Assembly (NCBI RefSeq): GCF_003343245.1
Contig: NZ_CP024901.1
Coordinates: 3,410,001 to 3,474,000, forward strand
Length of the DNA stretch: 64,000 bases
Direction of reading: 5' to 3'
Source of the DNA: Photorhabdus laumondii subsp. laumondii
Lineage (GTDB): Bacteria; Pseudomonadota; Gammaproteobacteria; Enterobacterales; Enterobacteriaceae
The notes under the pieces are model-generated. The model did not search any database. It was not told the origin of the DNA and was given only the letters and a program-made list of their open reading frames with translations. Within the stretch, counting starts at the first letter, position 1; every line of letters starts with the position of its first letter. A program made the position numbers and the translations under genes. Positions 1 to 8,144 of the stretch are shown here, one piece after another.

Positions 1-147
1 AAGCATCACATACTCGATATCTGAAGCAATGAATTCTCTCGTTATCTGATTCGAGTGAAAAACCTTTATCCAGCCTGCCTGAATTGCCAAACCATCTTTA
101 CCCAATACAGCGGTTTCATGTTCTAAAGAATACTTTTGTTCTGCCAT
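1..147 (-). CDS. Phage tail protein next to the tail fibre (3' end outside window)
   Basis: This reading frame starts with ATG at 147 and runs off the left edge, so only the first 49 residues are visible (begins MAEQKYSLEHETAVLG). Its start overlaps the stop of the tail-fibre gene by one base (TAATG), which implies translational coupling. A gene in this position in tailed phages usually encodes a tail-fibre assembly chaperone or a second fibre subunit; the visible residues do not decide which. Confidence 0.6.
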   Translation of the reverse strand, partial: MAEQKYSLEHETAVLGKDGLAIQAGWIKVFHSNQITREFIASDIEYVML

Positions 148-1469
148 TATACTGCTCTCACTATGTAATTGAATGCTATGTTGCGGGGACGGGTTTCGTT
201 TGCTATTACTTGAGCTTCAGTAACGCCGCCCGTATATGTATTTTGATCAAGTGAACGTGTGCGCGTGCTACTGCCGGATGATGTATACCATCCGGCATCC
301 CCGGTCAATACAAGGTCTTCAACTAATTGTTTTGAAGCTACTTTGTAGTGATTGTGATCTGGAATGCAGTCAGCTTGCCACGTTCCACACACCCGACCCG
401 GATCGACACCACGGCTATCATCCCAACCACGGATAAACTCTCCCCTTAAATCGGGCACTCTACCGGCAGGATAAGCTTCCGCTAGCTTTGGATATAGAGA
501 TTTGTCGAATGTCTGACCGTTGCATGTAAGATAGCCGGGCGGCGTGTAGCGGTGGGGATATGGCATTGGAACACCGGCGGGAACGTTGTCATAACGTGCA
601 TCAAAGTTGCTGTAATCAGATGGAATAATTTTTCCAGTCGAAAAAAGCTCAACATTATTAGATGACAATCGATGTGAATAAAATAAACACCCATTTTTAT
701 CTCCGCATTCGAAAATAGTTTTTCTGTTTGAATTTCCCCACACAATTAGATTAATCTGACTATCAGCGGTTTCATTAGATGAAATACGCAAATTTTTATT
801 TTGACTTATTCCGACGCTCAGCACGCTTTGCACATTTAGTCCCGCTTTGATTGTACCGCCGCTGATTGACGACACCGCATTATTCGCCTTATTCACCGTT
901 TCCACTAAACCGAGGTTTTTTATAAACTCACTTTTATTAGGGATGTCGGCCCCGTTTTGGGATTTTGACAGGCGAGTGTTGGCGTTGTTGTTGGCATTTG
1001 TGGCGCTAGTGTTGGCTGCATTGATTGATTTATTCAGTTCTGAAGACACGGTATTCAACTGAGCGTTTGTAGCGTAGTCACCTTTGTCTTGCTTTGTGTT
1101 TAAAGCATCTAGGACCAATTTTGGAGCGCCTAGAAAATCAGCCATTGACTGCCAATTATTTTGTGATCTGTCAGGTTGTTGGCTTATGTTTTGTTTGAGT
1201 GCTACATAAAACTTCCCTGAATGCTGGACTGCGGCATATTGCGGATAGTCTACAGTTGAATCCCACTCTGCTAACCCGCGTTGTGATAAGTACATTAACC
1301 ACTCATCAACGCGCTTACCGATTGCATTAAACCACTCAAGAGGTGGCTTGCCCGCAGTTCTATCTAGTGTTACACCCCAGCCGCGAAGCACATCGGGGAA
1401 CGTTTCAATCTCGCCGGATTTGGCATCTTGAGCAAAGACTTTATAGTCTGGTTTGTTAACTATTGACAT
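147..1469 (-). CDS. Prophage tail fibre with C-terminal collar-type domain
   Basis: A 440-residue receptor-binding fibre, last of the recognisable structural genes before the left edge. The N-terminus (about residues 1-130) should attach to the baseplate; residues 130-200 are rich in Asn, Ala and Lys and look like a trimeric coiled region. The C-terminal part (about 300-440) has the GxVPDLRGEFIRGWDD and ETRPRNIAFNYIV signatures of phage tail-collar fibres. Its N-terminal module differs completely from that of the fibre array at 50-58 kb, so those fibres are not simple alternative tips of this one. It overlaps the DUF2612-type gene upstream by 14 nt. Confidence 0.85.
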   Translation of the reverse strand: MSIVNKPDYKVFAQDAKSGEIETFPDVLRGWGVTLDRTAGKPPLEWFNAIGKRVDEWLMYLSQRGLAEWDSTVDYPQYAAVQHSGKFYVALKQNISQQPDRSQNNWQSMADFLGAPKLVLDALNTKQDKGDYATNAQLNTVSSELNKSINAANTSATNANNNANTRLSKSQNGADIPNKSEFIKNLGLVETVNKANNAVSSISGGTIKAGLNVQSVLSVGISQNKNLRISSNETADSQINLIVWGNSNRKTIFECGDKNGCLFYSHRLSSNNVELFSTGKIIPSDYSNFDARYDNVPAGVPMPYPHRYTPPGYLTCNGQTFDKSLYPKLAEAYPAGRVPDLRGEFIRGWDDSRGVDPGRVCGTWQADCIPDHNHYKVASKQLVEDLVLTGDAGWYTSSGSSTRTRSLDQNTYTGGVTEAQVIANETRPRNIAFNYIVRAV

Positions 1470-2112
1470 CTACAATCCTCGTGAATTTTCCATCACCGAA
1501 ACCGGACGCGTGGGGATCATTAGCCCATCCAAACGGGTGGCTATCAGTGATTACTATGTATTTATATTGCACGCCAATTGGACGAGATAATATGTCCAAT
1601 TTTTTTATCGCATGCAGCCTGAAAGGGGTTAAATAACTTGAAGGAATAACAATATTCATTGTCATATCGTAATTATCGATAATGAACGCTTGATCTCCCA
1701 ACAAGTAAGAAATCGATAATGTTATATTTCCAATTGTCGGGCGTTGGTAGTTTTTGATAACTTTGGCTTTAATAAAAAATTGATAATCTTTGTCATCAAG
1801 ATTTGTTGAATCATTCAGAGAGTCCCCGTATCTATAGAAAACACCGGTATTAAAACCAAGTGCGCTATCTATTCCCAGAAAGCCGAAGTAATCTTTTGGG
1901 ACAAATGATTTCATTGTTCGACTAATGCCAACGTGTCGCCCTATCAAATCTAATCCATAGTTTTCTGATTTATTAATATCGAGTATTTCAGTCAGCTTAA
2001 CTGCTGATTTGAAAACTATCGCGCTCTCAGAAAGCAAAAGCCCGACTGTTTGCCGGGCCTTGGGTTTTCCTCTGTACTGCCATATCAAAAAATCCTCTGG
2101 TTTTTTATTCAA
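1456..2112 (-). CDS. Baseplate-region protein, DUF2612 type
   Basis: A 218-residue protein between the baseplate J gene and the fibre. Its order and sequence pattern (N-terminal helical part with LDLIGRHVGISR, later sheet-rich part) match the DUF2612 family of contractile phages, which takes the place of gpI (gp53-like) connecting baseplate wedge and fibre. It overlaps baseplate J by 8 nt. The exact structural role is inferred from position. Confidence 0.75.
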   Translation of the reverse strand: MNKKPEDFLIWQYRGKPKARQTVGLLLSESAIVFKSAVKLTEILDINKSENYGLDLIGRHVGISRTMKSFVPKDYFGFLGIDSALGFNTGVFYRYGDSLNDSTNLDDKDYQFFIKAKVIKNYQRPTIGNITLSISYLLGDQAFIIDNYDMTMNIVIPSSYLTPFRLHAIKKLDILSRPIGVQYKYIVITDSHPFGWANDPHASGFGDGKFTRIVDVNS

Positions 2113-3238
2113 TCAACACCTCCACATTCACATTTTCGTGTTTTATGACTGCGCATTGCCGAGGGCCAATATTTGCTTTGTCAGAGCCATTGACTGTAAT
2201 TGATTTGATATAGAAACCCGCTATTGAATTAACTTGGCATGTCAGACGCATGGCATAAACTGATTCGCCGATGTTAAATTTAGTGGCTGCCAATGCTGAC
2301 TTAATGCCATCTATATCAATATCATGAAATTCGCTAGTTCTGACTAACGCAACATCAATATTGATATCAATCATTTCAGCTCTATCAAAATTAATTTTTC
2401 TGTTCGCTCCAGCGAAGTTAATTTCACATGTTTGTTTACCAAAGAATGCACACCCGCCAATTTTTTTCTTAATTAACATCAGCGCAATATCTTTATTATT
2501 GCCGCCGATAATAACAGCATTCATTGAGTGCGCAGGAACGCCAGTAACAGGATCTGTTTGTCCTGTGTAGTTTTCGTAAACTTCTGCTTGTCGAACATCA
2601 GGTAAAGATAATAAGGCCGCTTTAATACCTGCTCTATCATCATAGTTATTTACTGAATGTGATTGCATAAAACGAAGTAACAAATTACCGTCCGTTTCTT
2701 CATTAGTGCCCTGCTTTGCTGGTTTTGTCGTAACAACTTTTTCTATACCGACTATGACAGTTTCCATTTGCAATTGTTTGTCGGGTTGAAGTGTAAAGGA
2801 TCCAAGTTCTTTACTACGTAGATTCACTCTTACAGAACCCTGCTCGTTAAGTGTGACATCGTCAAGCATTACCCACTTAACACGGTTATCATCAGTCAAA
2901 ACTGTGTCTTTCGGTACGTTTACCCCAGCATTACCAGTTATCACTACATCATCAAGATAGCTGTATTCTGCACCACGGCGTATTATTCCCGCATACATTG
3001 CCCGTTGTTCTAACCACGCGCCAGTGGATTGATAGGGATCTAGCATCTGCCCGACAAAAGCAATCACTTGGTTAATGTTGGCTAGTTCTTGCGAAAACAA
3101 CCCTATCATCTGACCGTCCGGTGTATCAGCCTCTAAGTTAATATCTTCGCCGTAGATACGCTTAAATCCATCTGCAAGGCGCTGGTGAATATCTGCAAGT
3201 TGGTCAATAACTATTCCTGTCTTAGTAATTTTGAGCAT
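2105..3238 (-). CDS. Baseplate J-like wedge protein
   Basis: About 377 residues from the internal Met of MLKITKTGIVIDQ. An upstream Met at 3274 is possible but lies inside the preceding gene, so the internal start is preferred. The N-terminus (ADIHQRLADGFKRIYGEDINLEAD, then TPDGQMIGLFSQELA) is the standard beginning of the Mu gp47/P2 gpJ family. These proteins form the baseplate wedge that moves during sheath contraction. Neighbours gp25-like and DUF2612 support the call. Confidence 0.92.
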   Translation of the reverse strand: MLKITKTGIVIDQLADIHQRLADGFKRIYGEDINLEADTPDGQMIGLFSQELANINQVIAFVGQMLDPYQSTGAWLEQRAMYAGIIRRGAEYSYLDDVVITGNAGVNVPKDTVLTDDNRVKWVMLDDVTLNEQGSVRVNLRSKELGSFTLQPDKQLQMETVIVGIEKVVTTKPAKQGTNEETDGNLLLRFMQSHSVNNYDDRAGIKAALLSLPDVRQAEVYENYTGQTDPVTGVPAHSMNAVIIGGNNKDIALMLIKKKIGGCAFFGKQTCEINFAGANRKINFDRAEMIDINIDVALVRTSEFHDIDIDGIKSALAATKFNIGESVYAMRLTCQVNSIAGFYIKSITVNGSDKANIGPRQCAVIKHENVNVEVLIE

Positions 3239-3584
3239 CTGCATTGACCTCATTTCTATTGCCGTAAATATCAATATAAGTGACAGTTACCAGTGATTTT
3301 CGGCTATCTCTATCAATTTGAATGTCAAAATCGGTAATTTCTATCACCCCATCGGTCTTCAGAACTGTAGTTTTCAATTCTGATTCCATTTGCATCAAAT
3401 TTGGATTTTTCCGCAAATAGTCAAACCATCTCACTCCATGATCGGGATTAAGAAACCAGTCGTTACGAAGAGACATGAGCCGGGTTTGCACACACTGAGC
3501 AATGGCATCTGATTTTGTAGCGTAATCACTGCGGTTATCTCCGAACGTCCAGTCATGATTATTGTCTAAGCGTCTCACCCTCAT
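3222..3584 (-). CDS. gp25/gpW-like baseplate wedge protein
   Basis: A 120-residue protein with the compact gp25-like pattern: conserved region TRLMSLRNDWFLNPDHGVRWFDYL, then a sheet segment ending IEITDFDIQI. In T4-type and P2-type phages gp25/gpW initiates sheath assembly at the baseplate. It sits directly before baseplate J and overlaps the spike gene by 4 nt. Confidence 0.85.
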   Translation of the reverse strand: MRVRRLDNNHDWTFGDNRSDYATKSDAIAQCVQTRLMSLRNDWFLNPDHGVRWFDYLRKNPNLMQMESELKTTVLKTDGVIEITDFDIQIDRDSRKSLVTVTYIDIYGNRNEVNADAQNY

Positions 3585-4252
3585 TGTGGTTTCCCCGTAT
3601 TGCTTCCACCTGATTGCACACCGCCGTGTACGTGGGTTTGCAGGTCAATGCCCCCGCCGACAACTTTTGCAGCGCTGACAGTCCCATTAGATTCGCTGTT
3701 ACCACTGATCTGGTTCCAATTGCCGGACTGCTCGTGATTTCCTGTTTGTTTGCTATTACCCAGGTGTTCAATATCTCCCTTGATAGTGATCTTTCCATTA
3801 GTCATGCGAATAAATGTTGAACCGTCGTCAGTCTGCATAGACGCGCCACCAGGAAAGAAATCAGGTATTTTCTTCGGCTGGCTGCAAACTCCGGGGATAA
3901 AAAATGCATCGGAATAGTCATGAAGCCGTGCATCAAGGGGAGCGGATTTATTGCCCGTTGCATACCAGCCATCAATACACCGCTCTGAGAAGATAGCTAG
4001 CCCTTCATCACCCGCTTTCACCGGAACTGTAAAACAAAATCCACCAGCGCGCATAAATTGAACGGGAACATCTGCTAAAGGCGGTAGTTCAATAACTTCA
4101 CCGTTACTTAGTGTCTGAGTGATCATGAGTTCGATTGTTGCTGTGTGGCCGTTGAATGAAACAACGCGGGCGGGTAATGCTGTGTGAATATCCAAACGCT
4201 CGTTTTCTGCTTTTTTATCGAGTACATCAAGTAGAGTTGGATTTTTGTTCAT
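3581..4252 (-). CDS. Membrane-puncturing spike protein, Gp138/gpV-like
   Basis: A 223-residue protein. Residues about 20-110 look like the OB-fold of phage baseplate spikes. The C-terminal part has short repeating polar turns (GNSKQTGNHEQSGNWNQISG) typical of a beta-helix needle, followed by a His motif, THVHGG, near the end. Tail spikes of the gpV/Gp138 family end in such a region that can bind a metal ion at the tip. Located between hub and wedge genes as expected. Confidence 0.85.
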   Translation of the reverse strand: MNKNPTLLDVLDKKAENERLDIHTALPARVVSFNGHTATIELMITQTLSNGEVIELPPLADVPVQFMRAGGFCFTVPVKAGDEGLAIFSERCIDGWYATGNKSAPLDARLHDYSDAFFIPGVCSQPKKIPDFFPGGASMQTDDGSTFIRMTNGKITIKGDIEHLGNSKQTGNHEQSGNWNQISGNSESNGTVSAAKVVGGGIDLQTHVHGGVQSGGSNTGKPQ

Positions 4253-5093
4253 TATTCACCTTCTGATATTTTCCACCGGTGCACGTTATCAGCGTATGCC
4301 AATCGTCAGACATAAAATCGCCCGCATGCTCTAATTCAGTGATTTTATAGTCACCGTTATACTCAGGAATAATTGACTTAATCCGAACCAGGCTGCCGAT
4401 ACGCAATGCAGGATTGCAAAGGCAAGTGATTTGTAGGCCATCATCCGTTTTCTCAGGACTGCCGATCATCCCAGTTTCCTGAGATAAAACGAAGCCCTCG
4501 TTGTCAGTCAATACTTTGTTCTTTGGTAACACAATCATGTTGCCGTCTTGCACGGACCAATTGGCACCGTTGTTACGGGCTATCTTGTGCATGATGTCGC
4601 GTGCATTGCCAGTTAGTACCTTGCCGCGCGGTAACTGCCGATCTTTTGGTAAATCAACCACACCTTTATCAACTTTCATTGACTTTGTGGCAACTGACAG
4701 AATATCAGCATCAGTTGCCCCAGCTTTTAGCGTTTTGTTCACAAGTGCGCCTGTGTAAGCCTCGTAGCCATCCCCGCATGTCAGCTCAATAATGAAATCC
4801 AGATCATCATGAACCGTAATTGCTTCGATAATATCACCGGTATAAATCACTCTAAGCTCATCATAACCAACAGCTAGTGATGCCTTATTATAGGTTTTAC
4901 TGGTAATCAGATTTCGATGTGATTGATTGAGGTTATAGACCCGAATTGTGGCCGGGTTGGGTTCGCTTGTGATTGTCTTGGATACTTCGAAAGTAACTCT
5001 GAGATTAGTGATTTCTATTGATTCTTTTGTGTTGCCGATAGTTAATTTAATTTGTCGTCCGAATTGCCTCATGCCATACCTCTTTATCGACAA
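4227..5093 (-). CDS. Baseplate hub protein (gp27/gpD-like)
   Basis: A 288-residue protein that starts with a beta-rich domain (IEITNLRVTFEVSKT...IRVYNLNQ) and continues to the conserved late part SLVRIKSIIPEYNGDYKITELEHAGD. That end is the hallmark of phage hub proteins of the gpD/gp27 type, which form the ring holding the spike. Starts at 5093 (MSIKRYG) or 5072 (MRQFG) are both possible; the first overlaps the preceding gene by 47 nt. Confidence 0.8.
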   Translation of the reverse strand: MSIKRYGMRQFGRQIKLTIGNTKESIEITNLRVTFEVSKTITSEPNPATIRVYNLNQSHRNLITSKTYNKASLAVGYDELRVIYTGDIIEAITVHDDLDFIIELTCGDGYEAYTGALVNKTLKAGATDADILSVATKSMKVDKGVVDLPKDRQLPRGKVLTGNARDIMHKIARNNGANWSVQDGNMIVLPKNKVLTDNEGFVLSQETGMIGSPEKTDDGLQITCLCNPALRIGSLVRIKSIIPEYNGDYKITELEHAGDFMSDDWHTLITCTGGKYQKVNNEQKSNST

Positions 5094-5385
5094 AATAAAT
5101 TTTCAGTCTGTTACCCAACTCAGAACGTCTAATAGAATTCAGGCCAAAACCGGAACTATCACTCATCACGATCACAAACGGTAAGTTCTTCGTTATCAAT
5201 GCCGGGCTATTGACTGTAAGTCCATACATCTGAGCAATGTACTGATCTGTGTTTGTATTGAGCAAATCAAACTGCCAGTCGTTAGATATACGATTGAAAT
5301 GCAAAGTAAATCTAAGATTCATATTAAATAGACTGAATGATTGCTCTTGTATTTCTTCGGTTGATACTGGGATTTCGTACATCAT
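5047..5385 (-). CDS. Baseplate plug protein (Pam3 gp18-like)
   Basis: A 112-residue protein beginning MMYEIPVSTEEIQEQSF and rich in beta-strand pattern (LRFTLHFNRISNDWQFDLLN). Short proteins with a YEIPVS start next to the hub gene belong to the baseplate plug family found in contractile phages. It overlaps its neighbours on both sides, as expected in a tightly packed virion operon. Confidence 0.75.
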   Translation of the reverse strand: MMYEIPVSTEEIQEQSFSLFNMNLRFTLHFNRISNDWQFDLLNTNTDQYIAQMYGLTVNSPALITKNLPFVIVMSDSSGFGLNSIRRSELGNRLKIYFVDKEVWHEAIRTTN

Positions 5386-6101
5386 GAAAATATCCCCTTA
5401 AGAGCAGATTTTGATGTTTCTTTCGGCTGAGTCTTGCCCATCTGCTTTTTTTTAGGCGACTTTTTCACATTCAGCCCTTTTGCTTTCTGAGTTTCAACAA
5501 TGAATATCTCACGCAACGTAAGAGAAAATTCTGCTGAACCATCACTCGTTTGTGTAACCCCAATGCTGACAATCATCATGTTCTCATAGAGCTTGATACC
5601 CGTCTGAACTGTGATTGTTTCACCTTTTTTCTGTAAGTTGAGCAAGTCGTTATATGCTTTACCAACACGATCAAGCGTCTGTGATGAATCATCAGCTAAT
5701 CCCTGATAATCTGGTAGGAACGGAGCCATAGAGCGGCTTGTTGATTCAACAACAGCATCTACAGTAGAGATATAGCGACTTACCAGGGCTTCACTCTGTT
5801 TTGTCATAGCTCTAATTTCCATCGGCAATGGAAAGCTATCTATTGCTGATGAGTCAAAGCCCATGAGGTCACTGACTAGCCGCGGCGGTTCATAGCCAAC
5901 CATGACGCCCGTTACTGTAATCTCTTTCGGTTCAAGAACCGCGTGATCTGCTATGGACGCCCCGGACTCGATAGGGTTTTCCGTCAATCTGAGTGTAGAT
6001 GAGTGGCTTTCAACAGTAACAGCATCTAACTGAAACTCGCCAATTGAACGAGTGACAATAGAAGCGCTTTGAGTTGTTAAGAAGTCGCTGATTATGTCCA
6101 T
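5382..6101 (-). CDS. Dit-like baseplate protein
   Basis: About 239 residues from the Met of MDIISDFLTTQSAS. The region around residues 20-70 (LRLTENPIESGASIADHAVLEPKEITVTGVMVG) matches a widespread baseplate protein that replaces Dit/gp48-type hub adaptors. The C-terminus is Lys-rich. An upstream Met at 6131 lacks a better ribosome site. First baseplate gene after the inserted hok/immI block. Confidence 0.7.
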   Translation of the reverse strand: MDIISDFLTTQSASIVTRSIGEFQLDAVTVESHSSTLRLTENPIESGASIADHAVLEPKEITVTGVMVGYEPPRLVSDLMGFDSSAIDSFPLPMEIRAMTKQSEALVSRYISTVDAVVESTSRSMAPFLPDYQGLADDSSQTLDRVGKAYNDLLNLQKKGETITVQTGIKLYENMMIVSIGVTQTSDGSAEFSLTLREIFIVETQKAKGLNVKKSPKKKQMGKTQPKETSKSALKGIFS

Positions 6102-6247
6102 ACTTTTCTCTACAACGAAAAAAAACCGCAATTAAGCGGCTTAAAAATGAATAAAATGATGAGATAGCAATTAAGAGTTGGTGATAGGGCGCTTGAGAGC
6201 CATGCTCAACAACAAGAGATGGCGGGGATTGCTCCCCGCCGTTGCTC

Positions 6248-6397
6248 TTACCTGGGTTCGTAATCCATGAAAACAGCAACCTCCGTTTGGCCGCTTCGGA
6301 TGCGAACCTCACAGAGGTCTTTCCTCGTGACCAGCACAGCCGCTAAAGCGGCAATACAAATAACGATGGCGATAAATATCGCTTTTTGCTGTTTCAT
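6248..6397 (-). CDS. hok: Hok/Gef family small membrane toxin
   Basis: A 49-residue peptide starting MKQQKAIFIAIVICIAALAA and continuing VTRKDLCEVRIRSG, then QTEVAVFMDYEP. This matches the Hok/Gef/RelF family almost position by position: one N-terminal membrane helix, a Cys after VTRKDL, and the conserved EVAVF...YE tail. Hok peptides depolarise the inner membrane when their antisense RNA decays. It lies between baseplate genes and the antirepressor, inside the phage late region. The toxin looks intact. No sequence search was possible, but the match to remembered Hok sequences is strong. Confidence 0.9.
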   Translation of the reverse strand: MKQQKAIFIAIVICIAALAAVLVTRKDLCEVRIRSGQTEVAVFMDYEPR

Positions 6398-6557
6398 GGT
6401 TAGCGTCTCCTTGCCTTTCGGCGTGTAAGAGGCTAATCTTATGTTGCAAAGCATAAGAACTGGCCTCACTTCGATTTATAGTCGTGTGGGGCTTTCTTCT
6501 ATCCGCTCCAGCACGCCAGAGACAGATAGTCTCAAGCGCCCGCCAAAAATATACCAA
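6309..6557 (-). other. Candidate mok reading frame overlapping hok
   Basis: An 82-codon frame begins upstream of hok and overlaps its 5' half in a different frame. In hok/sok loci, translation of such an overlapping frame (mok) is needed for hok translation, and the antisense Sok RNA blocks it. The expected Sok gene would be on the plus strand at about 6400-6560. I could not confirm its promoter or fold. An alternative in-frame extension of hok up to 6469 also exists. Confidence 0.4.
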
Positions 6558-6634
6558 AGCAAAATATATATATCCATAATATTACATCACGCTACTGAAT
6601 TTATTTACAGTGAGCCGTCCGTGGCCTTAAATCC

Positions 6635-7579
6635 TTAAGCTACTTCAACACCGTGGATCAAATGCCGAAGAGCTTTTATGCCGTTCTCATTGTAGCGGAA
6701 GGCTTCAACCTGCTTATCAGAGTAAGCGGACTTATCAAGGAAGAACTTCCCATGCTGCTCAGTTTTCAGATTGTGATCATTAGCAATCCGCCCGATTTTG
6801 TTAGCTGACAAATCCAGCATCTTCCCTACCTCACCGGCTGTGTAATATTTCTCTTCCAGCGCGGGAAGGGGAACAGCTTCAAAACCAACTATCGGGTTAA
6901 CAATGTTAGCTGCTGCACACTGTTTTGCCTCATTACTCAAATTGGGCATAAGCTCAAACAGGTTAGTGATCGCATCAACCGACATCTTCAACGTTCTGGC
7001 TTTTCTATACTCAGGCAAACCAGACTGGCTTTGCTTGATTGAGTAACTGCCTGTCTCCATGATAGATGGAAGAACGGCTTCACACACCCAATCCTGAAAA
7101 CGCTCAGCAGAAGGTAAATTACTACGCATTACCAATCTGAACATGTCTGACTGCCCAGCAAGAATGACACCACGGGGGTTGTCACCTAAACCCAATTCTA
7201 ACGAATCGTTATAATTAAGTTTAATCAAAGACTTACAGTGGTCTTTCAGTGCCTTAGATGGGTTCGTGTATCCCAAGCCCTCGGCTAACTCCACAGCGAA
7301 AAACACAGGCTTACCCTTATATTTCAACCCTGAAACGGTTACTAATTGGTCATTGCTTGACTTAAACTCAAAATGTTTGATAATTGACTTCATATATCTC
7401 TCCGGTGGTATATCAACTTGGATACCAGCAGCGGCAAACTGCTGGTTTTCCGTTTTAGTACTCTGGAAAATTGATTCGCCATTCGTTACAATGGCTGAGT
7501 CGTTTATCACGCTAGGTAAATGACACTCAGAGGCCCTAGTTGTTCGCGCAACTGGGGCTTCGCTTTTATTGTGCTGCAT
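6635..7579 (-). CDS. ant: Phage antirepressor with BRO-N domain
   Basis: About 314 residues from MQHNKSEAPV; the ATG is preceded by AAAGGGC and overlaps the end of the Arc-like gene. Residues about 65-175 form a BRO-N/Ant domain (SGLKYKGKPVFFAVELAEGLG...FQDWVCEAVLPSIMETGSY). A C-terminal domain has an HTH-like stretch (YTAGEVGKMLDLSANKIGRIAN). The first 25 residues (APVARTTRASECHLPS) resemble the leader shared by phage Icd-like proteins. Antirepressors inactivate the lysogenic repressor. Its position behind an Arc-like repressor copies the P22 immI operon. Confidence 0.85.
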   Translation of the reverse strand: MQHNKSEAPVARTTRASECHLPSVINDSAIVTNGESIFQSTKTENQQFAAAGIQVDIPPERYMKSIIKHFEFKSSNDQLVTVSGLKYKGKPVFFAVELAEGLGYTNPSKALKDHCKSLIKLNYNDSLELGLGDNPRGVILAGQSDMFRLVMRSNLPSAERFQDWVCEAVLPSIMETGSYSIKQSQSGLPEYRKARTLKMSVDAITNLFELMPNLSNEAKQCAAANIVNPIVGFEAVPLPALEEKYYTAGEVGKMLDLSANKIGRIANDHNLKTEQHGKFFLDKSAYSDKQVEAFRYNENGIKALRHLIHGVEVA

Positions 7580-7739
7580 TTTTTGCCCTTTCATCCATAT
7601 ACCAAGCCAAAGCCTGATTCAGAACTGCATTCTTAGAAATTCCCTCTTTATCTGCCAATTTGCAAATTTGCTCCTTCATGAACTCCGTTGTTCTCAGTTG
7701 CATTTGTGCGCTCTTTTTTCTGTTATCTAGGCTTATCAT
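7566..7739 (-). CDS. Arc-like ribbon-helix-helix repressor
   Basis: A 57-residue protein from MISLDNRKKSAQMQLRTTEF. The beta strand QMQLRTTEF and helices KEQICKLADKEGISKNAVLNQAL are a typical ribbon-helix-helix (Arc/MetJ) DNA-binding fold. It is the first gene of the antirepressor operon and overlaps ant, as arc does in P22. It probably represses its own promoter at 7784-7811, where TGTCA/TGACA half-sites cluster. Confidence 0.8.
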   Translation of the reverse strand: MISLDNRKKSAQMQLRTTEFMKEQICKLADKEGISKNAVLNQALAWYMDERAKNAAQ

Positions 7740-7762
7740 ATTATCTTGTCCCCTTATTAATA

Positions 7763-7811
7763 ATGTCACAATGACATGATAGCATTATGACACGCATTTA
7801 CATGATGTCAA
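7763..7811. promoter_or_regulatory. Pant promoter and TGTCA/TGACA operator cluster
   Basis: On the minus strand TTGACA (7806-7811) and CATAAT (7784-7789) are 16 bp apart and would drive the Arc-like gene and ant. An inverted repeat ATGTCA-CAA-TGACAT lies at 7763-7777, and further half-sites TGACA (7788-7792) and TGTCA (7806-7810) overlap the promoter. Two ribbon-helix-helix genes diverge from this 110-bp gap, so these are probably their operators. Confidence 0.65.
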
Positions 7812-7849
7812 TATGCTAGTATCCTTTTTCTGTTTCAACTAAACGATTA

Positions 7850-8125
7850 ATGCAGATGACTAATAAACCCGTATCAGCGCAAGATAAATTCATGCTTCGA
7901 CTACCTGATGGCATGCGGGATGCCGTTGCCGAAAGAGCCAAAGAAAATGGTCGTTCAATGAATTCTGAGATAGTCCAAATGATACAGGACTGTTTAGATA
8001 GAAAGGCTCCAGAGACTCAACCAACGGTTTCCCTCAGTCATGAATTGATGGATAAAATCATTGCCCTGGCTGAATCTATCGAAGAGATGAAAGATAAGAA
8101 AAATCAGTTAGATAATAAAAAATAA
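7850..8125 (+). CDS. Mnt-like Arc-family repressor
   Basis: A 91-residue protein with SAQDKFMLRLPDGMRDAVAE followed by AKENGRSMNSEIVQMIQDCL, the classic Arc/Mnt strand-helix-helix, then a C-terminal coiled segment (LAESIEEMKDKKNQLDNKK). Phage P22 Mnt likewise carries a C-terminal coil for tetramerisation. It is divergent from the Arc-like/ant operon, exactly the mnt arrangement, and is the likely prophage-state repressor of ant. Start at 7850 or 7856. Confidence 0.8.
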   Translation: MQMTNKPVSAQDKFMLRLPDGMRDAVAERAKENGRSMNSEIVQMIQDCLDRKAPETQPTVSLSHELMDKIIALAESIEEMKDKKNQLDNKK

Positions 8126-8144
8126 GCCCCTCGCGGGGCTGTTT
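8113..8144. terminator. Bidirectional terminator between mnt-like gene and lipoprotein
   Basis: The hairpin AGCCCC-TCGC-GGGGCT spans 8125-8140. On the minus strand it is followed by TATTTTTTATT, a good uridine tract, so it mainly ends transcripts from the lipoprotein and would shield the immI module from late read-through. Confidence 0.7.

Noticed and set aside
847..1062. Plus-strand frames opposite structural genes (also 15383-15751, 17870-18286, 22961-23290, 28333-28668, 48371-48640 and 49003-49410)
   Set aside because: They lie antisense to well-supported genes, have no ribosome sites and show low-complexity or shadow composition.
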